In this document: positions 4,928 through 5,126 of the stretch, in pieces
How positions within the stretch are numbered: position 1 is the stretch's first letter
Layout: the number at the start of each line of letters is the position of its first letter
Source: Candidatus Woesearchaeota archaeon
GTDB lineage: Archaea > Nanobdellota > Nanobdellia > Woesearchaeales > ARS49
Assembly (NCBI GenBank): GCA_019323555.1
Contig: JAHWHC010000059.1
Coordinates: 1-5,126, forward strand
Direction: 5' to 3'
DNA: 5,126 nt
Notes under the pieces: model-generated
The model's database searches: none
What the model was told of the DNA's origin: nothing
The model's input: only the letters and a program-made list of their open reading frames with translations
Position numbers and translations under genes: made by a program

Positions 4928-5126
4928 TTATTTGCCAGCTGCATACCTATCAATATATACCTTAGGCACAACCAGCTCACCAGGCTTTAGCCGCAGTTCT
5001 CTTGCAGAGTCATAGAAGAGATTGAAAAACTCTCCTAAAGTCTTGAGTCCGAGAACTTTCTTTGAAACACTTTTATGAATATCTTCTGGAATCTTGTTTT
5101 CACGTAGCAAATCCCCAAGGCGAACA
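4928..5126 (-). CDS. C-terminal fragment of an unrecognised protein
   Basis: The reading frame stays open from the window edge to a TAA at 4928-4930, giving the last 65 residues. An in-frame TTG at 5110 is not needed as a start, because the frame continues upstream as VRLGD without a stop. No ATG and no Shine-Dalgarno site is seen. The visible part has a basic helix (PEDIHKSVSKKVL), a hydrophobic helical stretch (LGEFFNLFYDSARELRL) and a PGELVVPKVYID segment that reads like a terminal beta strand. There are no cysteines and no membrane segment. I do not recognise the family. It is cut by the window edge and is followed by its own intergenic gap and the promoter of the next operon. Confidence 0.75.
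   Translation of the reverse strand, partial: VRLGDLLRENKIPEDIHKSVSKKVLGLKTLGEFFNLFYDSARELRLKPGELVVPKVYIDRYAAGK

Noticed and set aside
5108..5110. TTG at 5110 as start of the last minus-strand gene
   Set aside because: The frame stays open to the window edge and no ribosome-binding site precedes the TTG, so the gene is better read as truncated by the window.
1..5126. CRISPR array, transposon ends, tRNA or rRNA genes
   Set aside because: No repeated spacer pattern, terminal inverted repeats, tRNA cloverleaf or rRNA-like sequence was seen, and genes fill nearly all of the window.

Overview
This AT-rich window looks archaeal, most likely from a small-genome DPANN-type lineage such as Woesearchaeota or Pacearchaeota. 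The placement at archaeal level rests on three A/T-rich TATA boxes at spacings typical of TBP/TFB promoters, GAGGT or GGTGA ribosome-binding sites before most starts, one gene that appears leaderless, and tight overlapping operons. The DPANN placement is inferred from general gene content and compactness and is much less certain.

Layout. (1) 1-1372: a single plus-strand gene with its own TATA box and Shine-Dalgarno site. It encodes a 432-residue protein that I cannot name with confidence. Its central 200 residues resemble, weakly but in order, the tRNA-dependent cyclodipeptide synthase (CDPS) fold. (2) 1386-3859: a plus-strand operon from a second TATA box. It holds a cofactor-dependent phosphoglycerate mutase, a ZIP-family divalent-metal transporter and a FabD-like acyltransferase. 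The junctions are an ATGA overlap and a 9-nt gap. (3) 3856-4892: a convergent minus-strand operon read right to left. It holds a 61-residue zinc ribbon, a NYN/LabA-type (PIN-like) putative RNase and a thioredoxin, with 1-nt gaps between genes. (4) 4928-5126: the C-terminal end of an unrecognised minus-strand gene that runs off the window.

The two operons collide at 3856-3859, where both last genes use the same palindromic TTAA for their stop codons. Transcription termination must therefore occur inside the opposing gene, and T-rich tracts suited to this are present on both sides. The plus operon joins lower glycolysis, metal import and an acyl-transfer enzyme of unclear archaeal role, so functional coupling is not obvious. 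The minus operon joins a Cys-rich zinc ribbon, a metal-dependent nuclease-like domain and a dithiol reductant, which could be a redox-linked RNA-processing set; that is inference. No RNA gene, mobile element, CRISPR array or long repeat was seen, and no stretch over 300 bases lacks a gene.
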